This document shows, one piece after another, positions 24,792-33,115 of a stretch of DNA of 64,000 nucleotides. The position numbers were made by a program, and so were the translations under genes. Every line of letters begins with the position of its first letter. The stretch's first letter is position 1. The stretch comes from JABDBE01 sp963832245 (GTDB taxonomy: Bacteria; Acidobacteriota; Terriglobia; Terriglobales; Acidobacteriaceae), in assembly GCA_963832245.1 (NCBI GenBank), contig CAWHTG010000004.1, positions 2,294,001-2,358,000 of the forward strand, read 5' to 3'. Under the pieces are notes generated by a model, which did not search any database, was not told the origin of the DNA, and worked only from the letters and a program-made list of their open reading frames with translations.

Positions 24792-26027
24792 TTATTTCCT
24801 TGTCCTTCTCTTACGTTTTTTCAGACTTGGTTTAGGCAGGTCGAGATGTTCTCGTTCGTATAGATCGCGAAGCATCGAGAAGAAATTCATTCCTGCAGCA
24901 ACTTCTTTCAGTTCGGCCTCTGAAATTGAGAGGATAGTTATGCCGTCCTGTTTAATCTTTAGAAGTTCGCGCTCAGCATATTTTACGTCCCCTTCACCAC
25001 TTATGCCATTCTTAGAAAAGATGATGCCGAATCGGCATTTTGCTGCGCGCAGTACGCTTGCAAATTTTTGCACAGTGGTGACATCCGCAGGGCCTTTCCA
25101 GTCTTTGGACTCGCAGAGAAAGTAGCGACCCAACTCTGAACGAAAATCGTAGGTTGGTCCTTCGATAGCACAATATACGTCATAGTCTGTGGATCGGGTT
25201 CTCATCCTCATTCGTGCTCTAAACCCCGGAACACAATTGAGCAAGTAGTGCGCCAGTCGTTCGAGTGCCTTGCCATCTCCCGCTCCCAGTTTGGACAACA
25301 GCCAGCGAGCATAGAAGGGATTCGCAACATAGAGTGACGCCTCTGTCGTGGAGGGATATTCTGTCATCCACTTTTGATCTAGTTCTTGCAATGCCCACTC
25401 GGGAAACCGCATGTCTTGCTGGGAGGCCTTCCAAGCTTCGGAAGCATAGCGGCGAAATTCCTCGTCTGAAATGCCATGCTGCCACACAGCACGGAAATAC
25501 GAGCCAGTAGCATCTATGGGGATGTTCCCGTGACAAGCAATCGCGTCCTCGCAGATCGTCAACATGATATAGCGCTTTGCCAAGAGCGGACGGCCCATTA
25601 ACCCGTGAATTTCACTCAGTCGGACGAGCGGAGTCCCTTTGTGTATCCTTGCGCCGAGACGTTCTTGCATTTCCATCAGCTTGGCATACATTGCGTAGTA
25701 GATCGACAAAGCTTCGTAGAACCTGCCCTGCACTGCGTAGTATCTTGCGCAGTCATCCCAGGTTCCGCATTGTCCCTGAGCCGTTTCTGTTGGGTCAATC
25801 GAGTCGCGAAGAACCACTACGACTCGCGAAGCTCCGTCTCGTTGTTCGAGTAAACTGCTGCACTCAATCGGGAGCCGACTTTTGATTTGGTCAAGCACAG
25901 TCATAGCGCGGTCCCGGGGGGCGGGCAAGCTATCCAGCAATCTGTCACGATCCTGATTAATCTCGGAATTGGCAGGCTCACTGAGTTCTTTCTTGAGGCG
26001 TAGGTACATCCTGCATAGCAGAGACAC
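24792..26027 (-). CDS. PD-(D/E)XK nuclease-like protein with helical N-terminal region
   Basis: 411 residues, function not known. The first ~270 residues are mostly helical with TPR-like elements (CARYYAVQGRFYEALSIYY). The C-terminal part resembles the Mrr/restriction-endonuclease fold: YDVYCAIEG, then the E-x-K motif in FLCESKDWKGPADV, then KFASVLRAAKCRFGIIFSKNG. The tail is strongly basic (KKRKRRTRK). The frame starts with GTG 26027, four bases from a hairpin repeat, and lacks a good ribosome site; ATG 26009 is an alternative, and the true N-terminus may have been cut by the repeat. Defence or DNA repair is possible. Confidence 0.7.
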   Translation of the reverse strand: MSLLCRMYLRLKKELSEPANSEINQDRDRLLDSLPAPRDRAMTVLDQIKSRLPIECSSLLEQRDGASRVVVVLRDSIDPTETAQGQCGTWDDCARYYAVQGRFYEALSIYYAMYAKLMEMQERLGARIHKGTPLVRLSEIHGLMGRPLLAKRYIMLTICEDAIACHGNIPIDATGSYFRAVWQHGISDEEFRRYASEAWKASQQDMRFPEWALQELDQKWMTEYPSTTEASLYVANPFYARWLLSKLGAGDGKALERLAHYLLNCVPGFRARMRMRTRSTDYDVYCAIEGPTYDFRSELGRYFLCESKDWKGPADVTTVQKFASVLRAAKCRFGIIFSKNGISGEGDVKYAERELLKIKQDGITILSISEAELKEVAAGMNFFSMLRDLYEREHLDLPKPSLKKRKRRTRK

Positions 26028-26031
26028 CGGC

Positions 26032-26111
26032 GCCTGGTGCCCCAGGTTCGCGTCGGCTTTTGACGTTAACCTGGGTTAAGAAACACCGATGCGAACCTGG
26101 GGCACCGGGCC
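26032..26111. repeat. Long hairpin repeat (copy 1)
   Basis: Arms GCCTGGTGCCCCAGGTTCGC and the inverse GCGAACCTGGGGCACC close an ~80-base element, with CGTCGG/CCGATG extending the stem and a central TTTTGACGTTAACCTGGG. Copy 2 lies at 26675-26783, and the two flank the lipoprotein gene. Confidence 0.8.
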
Positions 26112-26156
26112 AGATTTCGGAATCTTAAATCACGAGTGTAGTACAATCGCGCCGCA

Positions 26157-26651
26157 ATGAAAACGCTCGGTGCCTCCATGTTGGCCTTCTTGCTGGTCGG
26201 CTGCGACATTCCCGACAGGGTGAGCCACCTTGAAAAACAGACCAAGGAGATGCAGTCGGAAAAAGACCGGGTGACGGATTACGATTTACAAGCAAAATGC
26301 TCAAAAGATGCGCGGGCATGGTTCAGTGAGAATTGGTCGAGAGATAAGGACACGATACTTCTTGACTTCACGAACCACTACAACAAGAAAGGGAATAAAT
26401 GCTTCATTTTGATTGAATATCACTACAACAACCATTTCGGAGCGCCCGGCGGAAATGCTTGGACGAATCAGATGACCCTGTGGGATATCTACGAAAATAA
26501 TAAGTATGGCGAATTCGCCGAAAATCACTACACCTACTACAAGCCACAAGTAAGCTCATCGGACGAGATGATCATGTGCGAGATGCTAGATCAGAAATGC
26601 AAAACTCTCGATGAGTTTAATAATCTCGTTCGGCCCTATACGAACAACTAA
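26157..26651 (+). CDS. Lipoprotein of unknown function
   Basis: 164 residues. The N-terminus MKTLGASMLAFLLVGCDIP has a lipobox with the acylated Cys at residue 16. A short charged helix follows (VSHLEKQTKEMQSEKDRV), then an aromatic-rich globular part with four further cysteines. No family recognised. Its base composition is clearly lower in GC than the housekeeping genes nearby, and it is flanked on both sides by the same hairpin repeat, so recent acquisition is likely. Confidence 0.65.
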   Translation: MKTLGASMLAFLLVGCDIPDRVSHLEKQTKEMQSEKDRVTDYDLQAKCSKDARAWFSENWSRDKDTILLDFTNHYNKKGNKCFILIEYHYNNHFGAPGGNAWTNQMTLWDIYENNKYGEFAENHYTYYKPQVSSSDEMIMCEMLDQKCKTLDEFNNLVRPYTNN

Positions 26652-26674
26652 GCCTAGTACAGGATAGTCGTGTC

Positions 26675-26783
26675 GGGCCTGGTGCCCCGGTTTCGCGTCG
26701 GTTTTTGACGCTAACCTGGGTCAACACATACCGACGCGACTCTTAGATTACCGCCAAAAAAAGGCCGGAACCTGGGCCGCCGG
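26675..26783. repeat. Long hairpin repeat (copy 2, interrupted)
   Basis: GGCCTGGTGCCCCGGTTTCG matches copy 1, as do the centre (TTTTTGACGCTAACCTGGG) and the right arm CCGACGCGA. The right arm is then split by about 28 foreign bases (26740-26767) before GAACCTGGGCCGCCGG completes it. Confidence 0.75.
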
Positions 26784-26822
26784 ACCGTTGCCGCATAGAC
26801 TCGCCCTCCTGCACTGACAGGC

Positions 26823-27047
26823 ATGGAAGTCCATTTCGCTCCCGAGCAGGAAGCGCAATTATCACAAATCGCCAGTCATGCCGGTACGGATACCGAGCGA
26901 CTGGTAAAGGATGCCGCCTTGCGCCCGCTTGAACAGGACGCTCGTTTTCGCGCCGCCGTGCGGGAAGGCATCGCGCAGGCCGACCGGGAGGAATTCATCG
27001 AAGAGGAAGAGATGGATGCGCGCATCGAGCGGATGCTTAACTCCTGA
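26823..27047 (+). CDS. Antitoxin of a ParDE/RelBE-type pair
   Basis: 74 residues starting MEVHFAPEQEAQLSQIASHA. The pattern of a short ribbon-helix-like N-terminus, a DAALRPLEQDARFRAAVREG helix and an acidic tail (EFIEEEEMDARIERML) is typical of ParD-type antitoxins found next to ParE toxins. The stop codon overlaps the toxin start (TGATG), indicating translational coupling. The partner is truncated, so the antitoxin is now probably orphan. Confidence 0.7.
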   Translation: MEVHFAPEQEAQLSQIASHAGTDTERLVKDAALRPLEQDARFRAAVREGIAQADREEFIEEEEMDARIERMLNS

Positions 27048-27214
27048 TGCGTATCCGGTGGACGCCAACCGCCGCCGCGGATTTGCAAGGCATCTACGAT
27101 TGTTTTAGAGAGCACGAACCTCATTTGGTACGGGCCACCGTCATTGAAATCCGCCCCGCATTCGATCCAGAAAACAAAGCCCCGCCCAAGCGAAGCTTGA
27201 ACGGGGAACCCTGA
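27047..27214 (+). pseudogene. Truncated ParE/RelE-type toxin
   Basis: The frame begins MRIRWTPTAAADLQGIYDCF and continues REHEPHLVRATVIEI, the standard N-terminal part of ParE toxins, then runs into unlike sequence (RPAFDPENKAPPKRS) and stops at 55 residues. Family members have about 95. The C-terminal strands with the key basic residues are missing. The break coincides with a hairpin region (CCCCG...CGGGG, about 27180-27206). Confidence 0.7.
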
Positions 27215-27242
27215 AGAGTAGATTAGAAGGTTAGGGTGACTG

Positions 27243-28772
27243 TCATCCAGCCATTGAGACGTGCTGGTGCGAACCGGTCCGTTCAACGCTTGGCTTCTGA
27301 GTGTTACGCAAAACCGATTTGTTCTCACGGGGCACGCGTTGGCCAGCGATCCTCCAAAGATACATCGCGGCGTATGCCCGCCACGGCCTCCAGGCTTCGG
27401 CACGGCGTTCAAGTTCGCGAGAACTTCCTACTGCCGTGGCGCGCAGAAGGCCGAGGTCGCCAATGGGAAAGGCGTCGGGTTCCGCGAGCGCTCGCATGGC
27501 CACGTACTGTGCCGTCCATTTCCCAATGCCGGGAATTTCACATAGTCGACGCAGGAAAGCGTCTGAGTCCACTACCCCCTCAAAACTGATTCGCCCATCG
27601 CAAACCGCGCGGGCGAGAGCTCGAATGGTTTCGGCTCGCGCCCCAGGCAGCCCGATACTGGCGAGCTTCGCATCGGCAAGAACGCCAGGCTGTGGGAAAA
27701 GATAAGTGAGGCCCCTGGCCCCAGAGAACGGTTTCCCGAAACTGCTTATCATCCGGCCAGCCAGCGCAGTCGCTCCCTTGACCGTGATCTGTTGGCCGAG
27801 GATGGCGCGCGTTGCCAGTTCAAAACCATTCCAGCAGCCGGGGACTCGCAGCCCCGGATCGGCCTTAACTAGACCCACTAACAGCGGGTCGGGTTTCAGG
27901 CTTTGCACGATGGCCTGCCAATCCGCATTCAAATCAAACATCGCGCGGATGCGTTCGATAATGAAGAAGAGCGAGTGGGGATCGCTAAACTCAATCCGCA
28001 CGACCAATGCGTCGCGCCCTTGGTCGGGGGAGACCTCAAAGTAGCCGTGGCGGCCATTCCAGGAAATGGTGCGGCGATAGTTTCCAAGCTCCACTACTTC
28101 GACGCCGGGCGTAGCGCGCGCAGCCAGGAACGCTAGAATACCTTCCCAGTGATAAGGAGGCCGGAAGTGCAGGCGGAAGAGGTATTGATTTGCCGATTGG
28201 ATGTCCTTCTGGCGCGCCAGACGCCTGATTTGAGTCGGAGTTCGGTTATACACCTTGCGGATGCCGGCATTGAAGCGCCGCACGCAACCGAACCCGGAAG
28301 CAAGCGCAATTTGACTCATCGGCAGTTTGGTCTCATCGATCAGCTTCTTCGCGAAATGCAGACGGCGCGTCTGTGCCACCGCAATCGGGGTTGCTCCCAA
28401 ATGTCGCAGGAAGAGGCGCCGAAGATGACGTGAGCCAATTCCCAGGCGGTCTGCAAGAACCTCTACCCCGCCGTCCTCGAGGCCACTCTCGCCAATCAGC
28501 CGCAAAGCCCGTGAAACGGTATTTGAAGTTCCCAGCCACGCGGGAGTTCCGGGACAGCTTTCCGGCCGGCACCGAAGGCAGGGACGAAAACCCGCTTCGG
28601 CTGCCGCCGCGGCGCTCGGATAGTAACGGACGCTGCTCTCTGCCACAGTGCGCACGGGGCAAATTGGACGACAGTAGATTCCTGTGCTAAGCACAGCTAT
28701 AAAAAACTTGCCGTCGAATCGCGCATCGCGCGTCACTCTGGCTCGCGAACATATCCTCCAATCCAAATTCAT
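27243..28772 (-). CDS. Ada-AlkA fusion: alkylation sensor and 3-methyladenine glycosylase
   Basis: 509 residues. The N-terminal Ada zinc domain has RICSRARVTRDARFDGKFF, YCRPICPVR and FRPCLRCRPE, the cysteines that bind zinc and accept methyl from phosphotriesters. An AraC-type HTH follows (~95-190). The second half is AlkA: N-terminal sheet domain, then the HhH-GPD glycosylase with IPGIGKWTAQYVAMRAL and the catalytic Asp in FPIGD. No O6-methyltransferase domain is present. It both regulates and repairs alkylation damage. Confidence 0.9.
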   Translation of the reverse strand: MNLDWRICSRARVTRDARFDGKFFIAVLSTGIYCRPICPVRTVAESSVRYYPSAAAAAEAGFRPCLRCRPESCPGTPAWLGTSNTVSRALRLIGESGLEDGGVEVLADRLGIGSRHLRRLFLRHLGATPIAVAQTRRLHFAKKLIDETKLPMSQIALASGFGCVRRFNAGIRKVYNRTPTQIRRLARQKDIQSANQYLFRLHFRPPYHWEGILAFLAARATPGVEVVELGNYRRTISWNGRHGYFEVSPDQGRDALVVRIEFSDPHSLFFIIERIRAMFDLNADWQAIVQSLKPDPLLVGLVKADPGLRVPGCWNGFELATRAILGQQITVKGATALAGRMISSFGKPFSGARGLTYLFPQPGVLADAKLASIGLPGARAETIRALARAVCDGRISFEGVVDSDAFLRRLCEIPGIGKWTAQYVAMRALAEPDAFPIGDLGLLRATAVGSSRELERRAEAWRPWRAYAAMYLWRIAGQRVPRENKSVLRNTQKPSVERTGSHQHVSMAG

Positions 28773-28844
28773 GGTTTATCCACTTACGGAGCTGCCAAGT
28801 TCACAGCCTCTGCGACTCATCATAGTTGATTTCGGCTATCCGAT

Positions 28845-28896
28845 TGGACGTTTTCGGACCGCGTTCCTTTCGCAGAACGAAGTCCGAAAGTGTCCA
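28845..28896. promoter_or_regulatory. Imperfect dyad between ada-alkA and the HAF gene
   Basis: TGGACGTTTTCGGAC (28845-28859) faces GTCCGAAAGTGTCCA (28882-28896), 13 of 15 bases complementary, with an inner GTTC/GAAC pair. A looser echo follows to 28930. It lies in the divergent spacer, 73 bases from the ada-alkA start, and could be an operator or an RNA hairpin. The rest of 28773-29078 shows no gene. Confidence 0.35.
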
Positions 28897-29078
28897 GTCT
28901 GAAAGGAACCAAGTCCGCAAACGTCCGAAGTTGTTGCGTGATCGGAGCTATTGTGATTGACACCGAGTGCCCGATGAACAGGGCTTTCAACGGATTGTCG
29001 CGGATCCGGGGATGATTCGGAATGCAACCAAGCCGCCGAAAAGCACTCGGCCCTTGAAAACAGACCAGGAGGATTTTT

Positions 29079-30281
29079 ATGACATCGCCCAAGCAGTACG
29101 CACTCGCATTGACCCTAGTTGTCGCGCTCGCGCTTCCGACAGGGCTTGCTGCACAAAAAAAACCGCAGAACAGACACGTGACCAATTATCAGGTGTTCAC
29201 CCTGCCCAACGCACTTGGGGGAACAGTCAGTGGGGCAAATGCCATTAACGATCTCGGTTGGGCGATGGGCTTCGCCGCCTCTCCGCAGAACACAACTGAG
29301 GCCGCGGCATGGATCGAGGGCAAAATGATTAGGCTTGGCATCCTGCCCGGAGGGAAGAACAGCTCCGTCCCCTGGGAGAGCGTCAAGAACAATCAGGGAT
29401 TGATCGTGGGCATTTCCGACACATCCATTGTTCAGCCGCGCGGAGAGGTTTTTAGTTGCGTTGCGGCTGGCTTCATTCCCTCCAGTGGCAATACTTGCCT
29501 GGGATTTCTCTGGCAGCCGCCGGGTTTCATCAGTGCTTTGCCAACACTCGGAGGGGATAACGGCTTCGCGACCGGAATCAACAACCAGGGTCAAGTCATC
29601 GGATGGGCGGAAACTTCCTACGAAGACCCGACTTGCAATCCGCCGCAGGTCTTGCAGTTTCTGCCATACGTATACGACGTGCACACGGCGAAGATTCGCG
29701 CGTTGCAGGTTTATCCGGGAGACTCGGATGGTACTGCCAACGCCCTCAACGATAAGGGTCAGATGGCCGGGATCTCGGGTATATGCTCGAACGCCGTGGG
29801 AGGAGCGAGCGCTATCCATGCCGTTTTTTGGCCGGACCAAAACAGCACTCCTATCAATATGGGCAATTTGGGCGGAATGGCATGGAACACACCTACGAGC
29901 ATGAACCGCAAAGGAGAAGTTGTTGGATTTGGCAATCCTTCAGGCGACCAGAATGCGCCCTTCAACCCGATCGCGTTTTATTGGAGCCAAAGCACCGGAA
30001 TGCTGAATCTCGGCACGCTGGATCCGTTTCCGAATAGCATTGCCTACGCCATCAATCACAAGGGTGTGATTGTTGGACAGGCGCTGAATCTTTCGACCGG
30101 CGCGAGTCACGCGTTTATCTACAAAGATGGATTCATGACTGACCTCAACAGTCTGATGATCGGACATAAATCTCTGACGATCCTATATGCCAATGACGTC
30201 GACGATAACGGCGTCATTGTTGGCGGCGCCTACGATGCGGAGACGAATGTGACATCGGCGTTTGTGGCAGTTCCTTACTAG
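29079..30281 (+). CDS. Secreted HAF-repeat protein
   Basis: 400 residues. A signal peptide ends near TGLAAQKK. The rest is made of ~50-residue HAF-type beta repeats, each with a short LGTL/LPTLGG element and a later GINNQGQVIGWA, LNDKGQMAGI, MNRKGEVVGF, INHKGVIVGQ or VDDNGVIVGG. These proteins are predicted extracellular propellers of unknown role, common in acidobacteria. AGGAGG precedes the ATG at ideal distance. A stem-loop follows the stop codon. Confidence 0.85.
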   Translation: MTSPKQYALALTLVVALALPTGLAAQKKPQNRHVTNYQVFTLPNALGGTVSGANAINDLGWAMGFAASPQNTTEAAAWIEGKMIRLGILPGGKNSSVPWESVKNNQGLIVGISDTSIVQPRGEVFSCVAAGFIPSSGNTCLGFLWQPPGFISALPTLGGDNGFATGINNQGQVIGWAETSYEDPTCNPPQVLQFLPYVYDVHTAKIRALQVYPGDSDGTANALNDKGQMAGISGICSNAVGGASAIHAVFWPDQNSTPINMGNLGGMAWNTPTSMNRKGEVVGFGNPSGDQNAPFNPIAFYWSQSTGMLNLGTLDPFPNSIAYAINHKGVIVGQALNLSTGASHAFIYKDGFMTDLNSLMIGHKSLTILYANDVDDNGVIVGGAYDAETNVTSAFVAVPY

Positions 30282-30291
30282 CTATTCTTGG

Positions 30292-30319
30292 GTCAGGCTG
30301 CAGGAGACTGCAGCCTGAC
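30292..30319 (+). terminator. Stem-loop after the HAF gene
   Basis: GTCAGGCTGCAG-GAGA-CTGCAGCCTGAC is a perfect 12-bp stem with a GNRA tetraloop, 10 bases past the stop codon. No T-tract follows, so it may stabilise the 3' end rather than terminate by itself. Confidence 0.45.
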
Positions 30320-30676
30320 GCCGAAGGCCCGGCCAAAAGTCCCCTTCTCCAGACAACGGAAACCCTCCGTAGTCGGTACGTTGATCTCGCGTCCCCAGCA
30401 ACGCTAGCACGGCCCGCGCCGCTGCCGACGTCGGGGCGTAACACTACAGATCGGCGTGCCGTCTTTGTCGCGGAAGACGAAGGTTTCGCTGCCCCGCCGG
30501 ATCCCAGGCCTCGAAGGGCGCGAGACCCGGGCGCCCAGGGAAGTCAAAGGCGGCGGTCAGGAATGCCCGCCCTACACGCGCCGGTCTTGGTGGTCGCGGG
30601 CGAATGCATAGATCCTTCGTTGGGAGTCCTGGGCTTTGCCCAAGACTCCGCCCCGACAGGATGACAGTGCTTCTAC
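30320..30676. other. Repeat-rich spacer without a supported gene
   Basis: No reading frame here looks coding. Near 30620-30665, on the minus strand, GTCATCCTGTCGGGG and ACGAAGGATCTATGCATTC resemble a common dispersed genomic repeat. A stretch near 30470 (minus strand, FVFRDKDGTPI) might be a gene fragment, but this is too weak to name. Confidence 0.3.
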
Positions 30677-31159
30677 TTATCTCGTATTTTGATGTTGCAG
30701 AAGAATGCGGAAGGCGAGTGCGTGCGTGATCAGCAGAATCGGCACAATGAGAGTTGGAATAAAGTAAGTGGCTGCCAACTGCCCCGCCAACAGACCGGCG
30801 TGATTGGCTTGATAGAAAGCATTCAACAGATCGGCTGAGCCCCATAGATTGAAGACCCACGCCATGACGACGCCAACCTCACGTTGCAGCCATAGCAGCG
30901 AAAGCAACGCGAGTGCCGCCGCGATGATGTCCCCATAGGCCGCGGAATGCGCGAAGGCCGAAGGCAAATCAGGCGACACGACGCCTGGGACCAGGAAGGC
31001 CAATCCGACGAAGCGAAAGGCATGCAGGGTGAGTAAGGGTCGCAACCCTTCGGCCCGTTTCCTGGCGCGAAGTTCCGGCCAGATGTATCTCGCAGCGACG
31101 ACCCCCCACGCGATGAAACTGAAAGCGATACTCACGAAAAAGCAGAGTTGCGGTGTCAT
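30677..31159 (-). CDS. Hypothetical membrane protein (four helices)
   Basis: 160 residues with about four hydrophobic helices: MTPQLCFFVSIAFSFIAWGV, then RFVGLAFLVPGVV, DIIAAALALLSLLWL and FIPTLIVPILLITHALAFRI. No domain name is assigned. AAGGAG lies six bases before the ATG. It is next to a methyltransferase gene on the same strand, with a ~75-base gap. Confidence 0.7.
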   Translation of the reverse strand: MTPQLCFFVSIAFSFIAWGVVAARYIWPELRARKRAEGLRPLLTLHAFRFVGLAFLVPGVVSPDLPSAFAHSAAYGDIIAAALALLSLLWLQREVGVVMAWVFNLWGSADLLNAFYQANHAGLLAGQLAATYFIPTLIVPILLITHALAFRILLQHQNTR

Positions 31160-31235
31160 GACGTCTCCTTATCAGAATTCCAGCTATCGAAATAACCATG
31201 ACCCTCTTAACCGCGCCCGCGGGCGGCGCTAGGCC

Positions 31236-32054
31236 TCAGCCGCGGGTCAGGATTGCAGACAGTACGCCGAGGTGGTTCTCACGGAGGTTGCGCGCGAGGT
31301 TGCTGGTTTTAGCGGCGAAATCCGGACCCATCACTACACCGAGGTTCGGTCCGCTCGGCGGCGAGTTACCCATGGCTGCGTTGAACCATTCGAGCGCGGT
31401 TTGGGTGTCATCGCGCCAGACGACCGCCTTGAACCCGGCTTGTTCAAGCGCCGTCCGCGTATCCCTCTCACTAAGTAGGAAGCTGGTCGAGGCGTCGCGC
31501 GCCCAAGGAACGGGGTATACGAGATCACCATCGCGAAGCACCACATCGTATGTGGCGAACCGGCCTCTGGGTGACAAGATCCTACGTACTTCGGCATAGA
31601 TGGCGGGGCGGTTCTCGACATTCATCGCCACGTGCTGCAGGAACACCGCATCGAAGGCTGCGTCGTCGAAAGGCAAATGCAAGGCATCGCCGATCTGGAA
31701 CGAGACGCGGTCCGACAGGCCACAGCGCTCCGTCAGATAAATGGCAGCATCGATGAAGGCCGGGCTCAGGTCGACTCCTATTACGTTGCAGCCGAAGGTC
31801 GTGGCGAGATAGCGCGCTGGGCCGCCGATGCCGCAGCCGAGATCCAGCACTCGAGTGGATGGGTCGAGCCCAGCGGCCGCTGCCAACTCGGCGGTTGCGA
31901 GGATGCCGCGGGTGTGGAACTGGTCGAGTGGGGCGAGCTGGGCGACGGTCAGCATCTGACCTTCGGGCCCGATCGTCGCGAGTGCCGACTTTATCCGGTC
32001 GGTGAGGCCCGTCGCGTTATAGTGCTCGCGCACTTTCGTGTTGGTATCGATCAT
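31236..32054 (-). CDS. Class I SAM-dependent methyltransferase
   Basis: 272 residues from MIDTNTKVREHYNATGL. SAM-binding motif I is VLDLGCGIGGPARYLA; the acidic residue of motif II is in VIGVDLSPAF; FDAVFLQHVAMNV and LSPRGRFATYDVV complete the UbiE/COQ5-like fold. The substrate is unknown. The ATG at 32054 is preferred over an open upstream extension of 30 unlike residues. It lies downstream of an SDR remnant and divergent from a TetR gene, probably its regulator. Confidence 0.85.
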   Translation of the reverse strand: MIDTNTKVREHYNATGLTDRIKSALATIGPEGQMLTVAQLAPLDQFHTRGILATAELAAAAGLDPSTRVLDLGCGIGGPARYLATTFGCNVIGVDLSPAFIDAAIYLTERCGLSDRVSFQIGDALHLPFDDAAFDAVFLQHVAMNVENRPAIYAEVRRILSPRGRFATYDVVLRDGDLVYPVPWARDASTSFLLSERDTRTALEQAGFKAVVWRDDTQTALEWFNAAMGNSPPSGPNLGVVMGPDFAAKTSNLARNLRENHLGVLSAILTRG

Positions 32055-32133
32055 AACGGTTCTCTTGTAAAGATCGTGGATCGGTGATGGCGTGTTCGCG
32101 CCGCCACACCTCGGAGTCGGGCGCGAACTGCGG

Positions 32134-32199
32134 TTCGGCAACAAGAACGCTGCCGGTTTTTCCGGTCGCGCCGGTCACGAGAATCCTTGGCTTGATCAT
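32134..32199 (-). pseudogene. NmrA-type SDR, N-terminal remnant only
   Basis: The frame starts MIKPRILVTGATGKTGSVLV with the TGATGKTG nucleotide loop of atypical SDRs (NmrA/SDR_a5). After about 22 residues similarity ends and the frame runs into the methyltransferase start. About 90 percent of such a gene is missing. It probably represents the original first gene controlled by the divergent TetR regulator. Confidence 0.55.
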
Positions 32200-32218
32200 G
32201 ACATCTCGTTCTTCACTA

Positions 32219-32240
32219 TAGGATTATATGCATCATCCTA
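32219..32240. promoter_or_regulatory. Putative TetR operator overlapping a -10
   Basis: TAGGAT (32219-32224) and ATCCTA (32235-32240) form an inverted repeat with a 10-base spacer. A minus-strand TATAAT (32223-32228) for the SDR remnant/methyltransferase lies inside it. ATCCTATAAT recurs at 32301 before tetR, so the same protein may control both directions. Confidence 0.45.
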
Positions 32241-32304
32241 CAGATTCAAACTTTCTTCGGGCTCAGAGCGGAGGGGTTGCACCGTGAGATGATTGCCAGC
32301 ATCC

Positions 32305-32310
32305 TATAAT
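32305..32310 (+). promoter_or_regulatory. -10 element of the TetR gene, leaderless arrangement
   Basis: A perfect TATAAT ends five bases before the ATG at 32316, so transcription would start about at the start codon. No clear -35 element at standard spacing. Confidence 0.35.
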
Positions 32311-32315
32311 GAGCC

Positions 32316-32888
32316 ATGCGTTACCGGCCCGAGCATAAAGTCGAAACCCATCACAAGATTGTTAAAGACGCCTCGCGGCGCGTTCGCGCCGAAGGCCTAA
32401 ATGGCGCCCCGGTTTCAGCCGTGATGCGGGACGCCGGCCTGACCCACGGGGGCTTTTACAAGCACTTCGGGGGCAAAGACGATCTTCTCGTCGAATCGCT
32501 TAGCGAGGCTTTCCGGGAAATGGCCGATACCCTGGTTCACGCCGCTGAACAGTCACCTGGGGTTGCGTGGAAGGCCATCGTGAAAGCCTACCTGAGCCCG
32601 GAACACTGCGAACATCCTGAGCGCGGGTGCCCCCTGTCGGCACTCGGACCCGAATTGGCGCGGGTGGACAAGAGAATGAAACCACAGATTGTGGCGGAGC
32701 TGGTGAACTACAAAAGCCAAATGTTGCCGTTCATGCCAGGCCGGCGAACTGCCGAGAAAGAGCGCGCTTTCTTCGCGATCTTTTCAACGATAATCGGGGC
32801 AATTGAAATTGCTCGCCTGCTACCAGATCCCGCCATGCGAGCGAAAGTGCTGGCGAGCACCCGAGATTTTCTCTTGCGGAGCTTCTGA
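32316..32888 (+). CDS. TetR-family transcriptional regulator
   Basis: 190 residues. The N-terminal HTH lies at about 12-60: KIVKDASRRVRAEG, then VSAVMRDAGLTHGGFYKHFG, the classic recognition helix and FYKHF element. The C-terminal ligand domain has PERGCPLSALGPEL, a pattern of the TetR_C_16-like group. It is divergent from the methyltransferase and SDR remnant with palindromic ATCCTA sites between them. The start gives a leaderless mRNA if the TATAAT at 32305 is used. Confidence 0.88.
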   Translation: MRYRPEHKVETHHKIVKDASRRVRAEGLNGAPVSAVMRDAGLTHGGFYKHFGGKDDLLVESLSEAFREMADTLVHAAEQSPGVAWKAIVKAYLSPEHCEHPERGCPLSALGPELARVDKRMKPQIVAELVNYKSQMLPFMPGRRTAEKERAFFAIFSTIIGAIEIARLLPDPAMRAKVLASTRDFLLRSF

Positions 32889-33096
32889 TCTCCTCAATCA
32901 TGAGGCCCTGGAAATCGCTGATACGTGCTGGCTTGGAACGCAGTACCAGGTCGAAACCGCGCTCGACCAGTGGTACGACCCCGAGAGGGTGTTCTACAAA
33001 GTTCAAGCCGATTACGGGAATCTCTATATTCTTCGACAGCAAACGTCAAAGCCGGATAGGATGTGGGAACTGGTTTCCTTTCACCAGACAGGATAA
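32886..33096 (+). pseudogene. Possible fragment of a small acidobacterial protein
   Basis: Directly after tetR one frame reads VETALDQWYDPERVFYKVQA, then DYGNLYILRQ and RMWELVSFHQ before a stop. The aromatic-rich pattern looks like the end of a small single-domain protein, but there is no start codon in the spacer and no ribosome site. It may be a truncated gene or chance. The family could not be named with confidence. Confidence 0.3.
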
Positions 33097-33115
33097 GAGC
33101 GTGAGCCACGGAAAA

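Noticed and set aside
30444..30860. 138-residue minus frame over the spacer and the membrane protein gene
   Set aside because: Composition is unlike a protein and it overlaps a better supported gene in another frame.
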